Origin: a virus
Strand: one strand, 5' to 3'
DNA length: 27,764 bases
IMG/VR virus record: IMGVR_UViG_3300029893_000053
Coordinates: 488-28,251 of that record
Shown: piece by piece, positions 27,213-27,764 of the stretch
How the letters are laid out: each line of letters starts with the position of its first letter
Position numbering within the stretch: the stretch's first letter is position 1
The notes under the pieces: generated by a model
What the model was told of the DNA's origin: nothing
The model's database searches: none
Seen by the model: only the letters and a program-made list of their open reading frames with translations
Made by a program: the position numbers and the translations under genes

Positions 27213-27451
27213 TGGAATTTCTAAAGAGTAATGCGCACAGAATCTACTGGGTTACATTCAGCATCATAGCACTTTATTTGTTTTATTTTATTTTTTCTTT
27301 TTATGCTCGTTCAATGATTCAGCTTCAAAGAGAACAGTGCAATCACGCCGCCTATATGATTTACAAAGGGTATGACGATCAGCCAGAAGATGTTGCGTTT
27401 AGAGACTGGCTAACAAGAACAAGAGAGTGCGCGGAAGCTGGACAGCTATAA
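27212..27451 (+). CDS. Single-pass membrane protein, 79 aa
   Basis: It starts at ATG 27212, overlapping the previous stop by one base (TAATG). Residues about 11-34 are a membrane helix (IYWVTFSIIALYLFYFIFSF), followed by a soluble tail with QLQREQCNHAAYMIYKGYD and a second cysteine in TRECAEAG. The two cysteines of the tail could form a disulphide if it lies outside. Position beside the regulator and integrase suggests lysogeny or exclusion functions; no family is recognised. Confidence 0.65.
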   Translation: MEFLKSNAHRIYWVTFSIIALYLFYFIFSFYARSMIQLQREQCNHAAYMIYKGYDDQPEDVAFRDWLTRTRECAEAGQL

Positions 27452-27465
27452 ATACAAAATAACAT

Positions 27466-27764
27466 ATGTTTTGGACAATTTTAACATCAATTATAGTCGC
27501 AGCCCTAATCCTAAAGATCCTCGACAAGCATCCTGATGCACTATTTGGTGTAGCCATTCTTGCCATTGGAGTATTTGTCGTTGCTCTTGTCTTTGTTGTC
27601 GTGCTGTCCGCATGGGATATTATTATATTTGCATCAAGCATAGCAGCTGCCGTGTATTATTATGACAAATCATCAAAATCCGGGAAAATACAGAAGCTAT
27701 TTTCGAGTTTGAATAATTGGTATTTTTGGTTGGTTTTATCCGCCGCCGCCCTTTTTTTAGCATA
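27466..27764 (+). CDS. Membrane protein, partial at right edge
   Basis: Starting at ATG 27466 the frame stays open to the edge. It begins FWTILTSIIVAALILKIL, followed by FGVAILAIGVFVVALVFVVVL and later a third hydrophobic stretch (WYFWLVLSAAALFLA), with a short YYYDKSSKSGK loop between. At least three membrane helices are predicted. It continues the rightward set behind the small membrane gene. The missing C-terminus prevents assignment. Confidence 0.6.
   Translation, partial: MFWTILTSIIVAALILKILDKHPDALFGVAILAIGVFVVALVFVVVLSAWDIIIFASSIAAAVYYYDKSSKSGKIQKLFSSLNNWYFWLVLSAAALFLA

Overview
The window is part of a tailed-phage or prophage genome (Caudoviricetes) from an uncultivated source. Hallmarks that can be read directly are a large terminase, portal, scaffold, SU10-type major capsid protein, small terminase-like protein, ERF annealing protein, SSB, HNH nuclease and a tyrosine integrase, so the element is probably temperate. 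TGA is used as a normal stop throughout, so the genetic code looks standard. Host identity cannot be fixed. Several families (YopX, ERF, DUF1599-like, 3D domain) are widespread in phages of Gram-positive and uncultivated bacteria, and many genes use good AAGGAGG ribosome sites. No tail-tube, tape-measure or recognisable lysin genes are present, so the genome continues beyond the left edge.

Layout. (1) 1-17,130, minus strand, is a very compact late operon running right to left: a coiled protein with a KEEP repeat, TerS-like protein, a truncated DNA methyltransferase, a surface-sugar cassette (NodS-like methyltransferase, polysaccharide deacetylase, two GT2 glycosyltransferases), TerL, portal, scaffold, capsid, a GT2-TPR-GT4 double glycosyltransferase, a triple-LamG adhesin, small membrane and secreted proteins, and a metallophosphoesterase cut by the left edge. 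Many junctions are ATGA overlaps. (2) 17,200-17,600 is a control region with a hairpin, overlapping divergent promoters on CTTTATAAAG palindromes, a DnaA box and the terminator of the next operon. (3) 17,599-25,772, minus strand, is an early operon: an RHH regulator, ERF protein, a 3D-domain secreted protein, many small zinc-ribbon proteins, YopX, SSB, HNH and finally two HTH proteins. (4) 25,773-26,161 holds the early promoter, a perfect TTGACA-17-TATAAT, and a long untranslated leader that folds into a closed domain containing an H-type pseudoknot. (5) 26,162-27,764 holds the integrase (minus) and a divergent rightward set of a small possible regulator and two membrane proteins, separated by a palindromic promoter that appears to give leaderless transcripts.

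How it fits together (inference). The early transcript starts at about 26,079, carries the structured leader, makes the replication and recombination genes, and ends at 17,586. The two HTH proteins at its end sit next to the late promoter and could switch on the late operon. The sugar-modifying genes are embedded among packaging and capsid genes, so they are probably made late, either to decorate the virion or to remodel the host surface. The most interesting items are the pseudoknotted early leader, a second gene-free structured RNA candidate at 21,584-21,964, the Nod-factor-like sugar toolkit, a duplicated adhesin N-terminal module, and a broken small membrane-protein gene now in frame with a glycosyltransferase.
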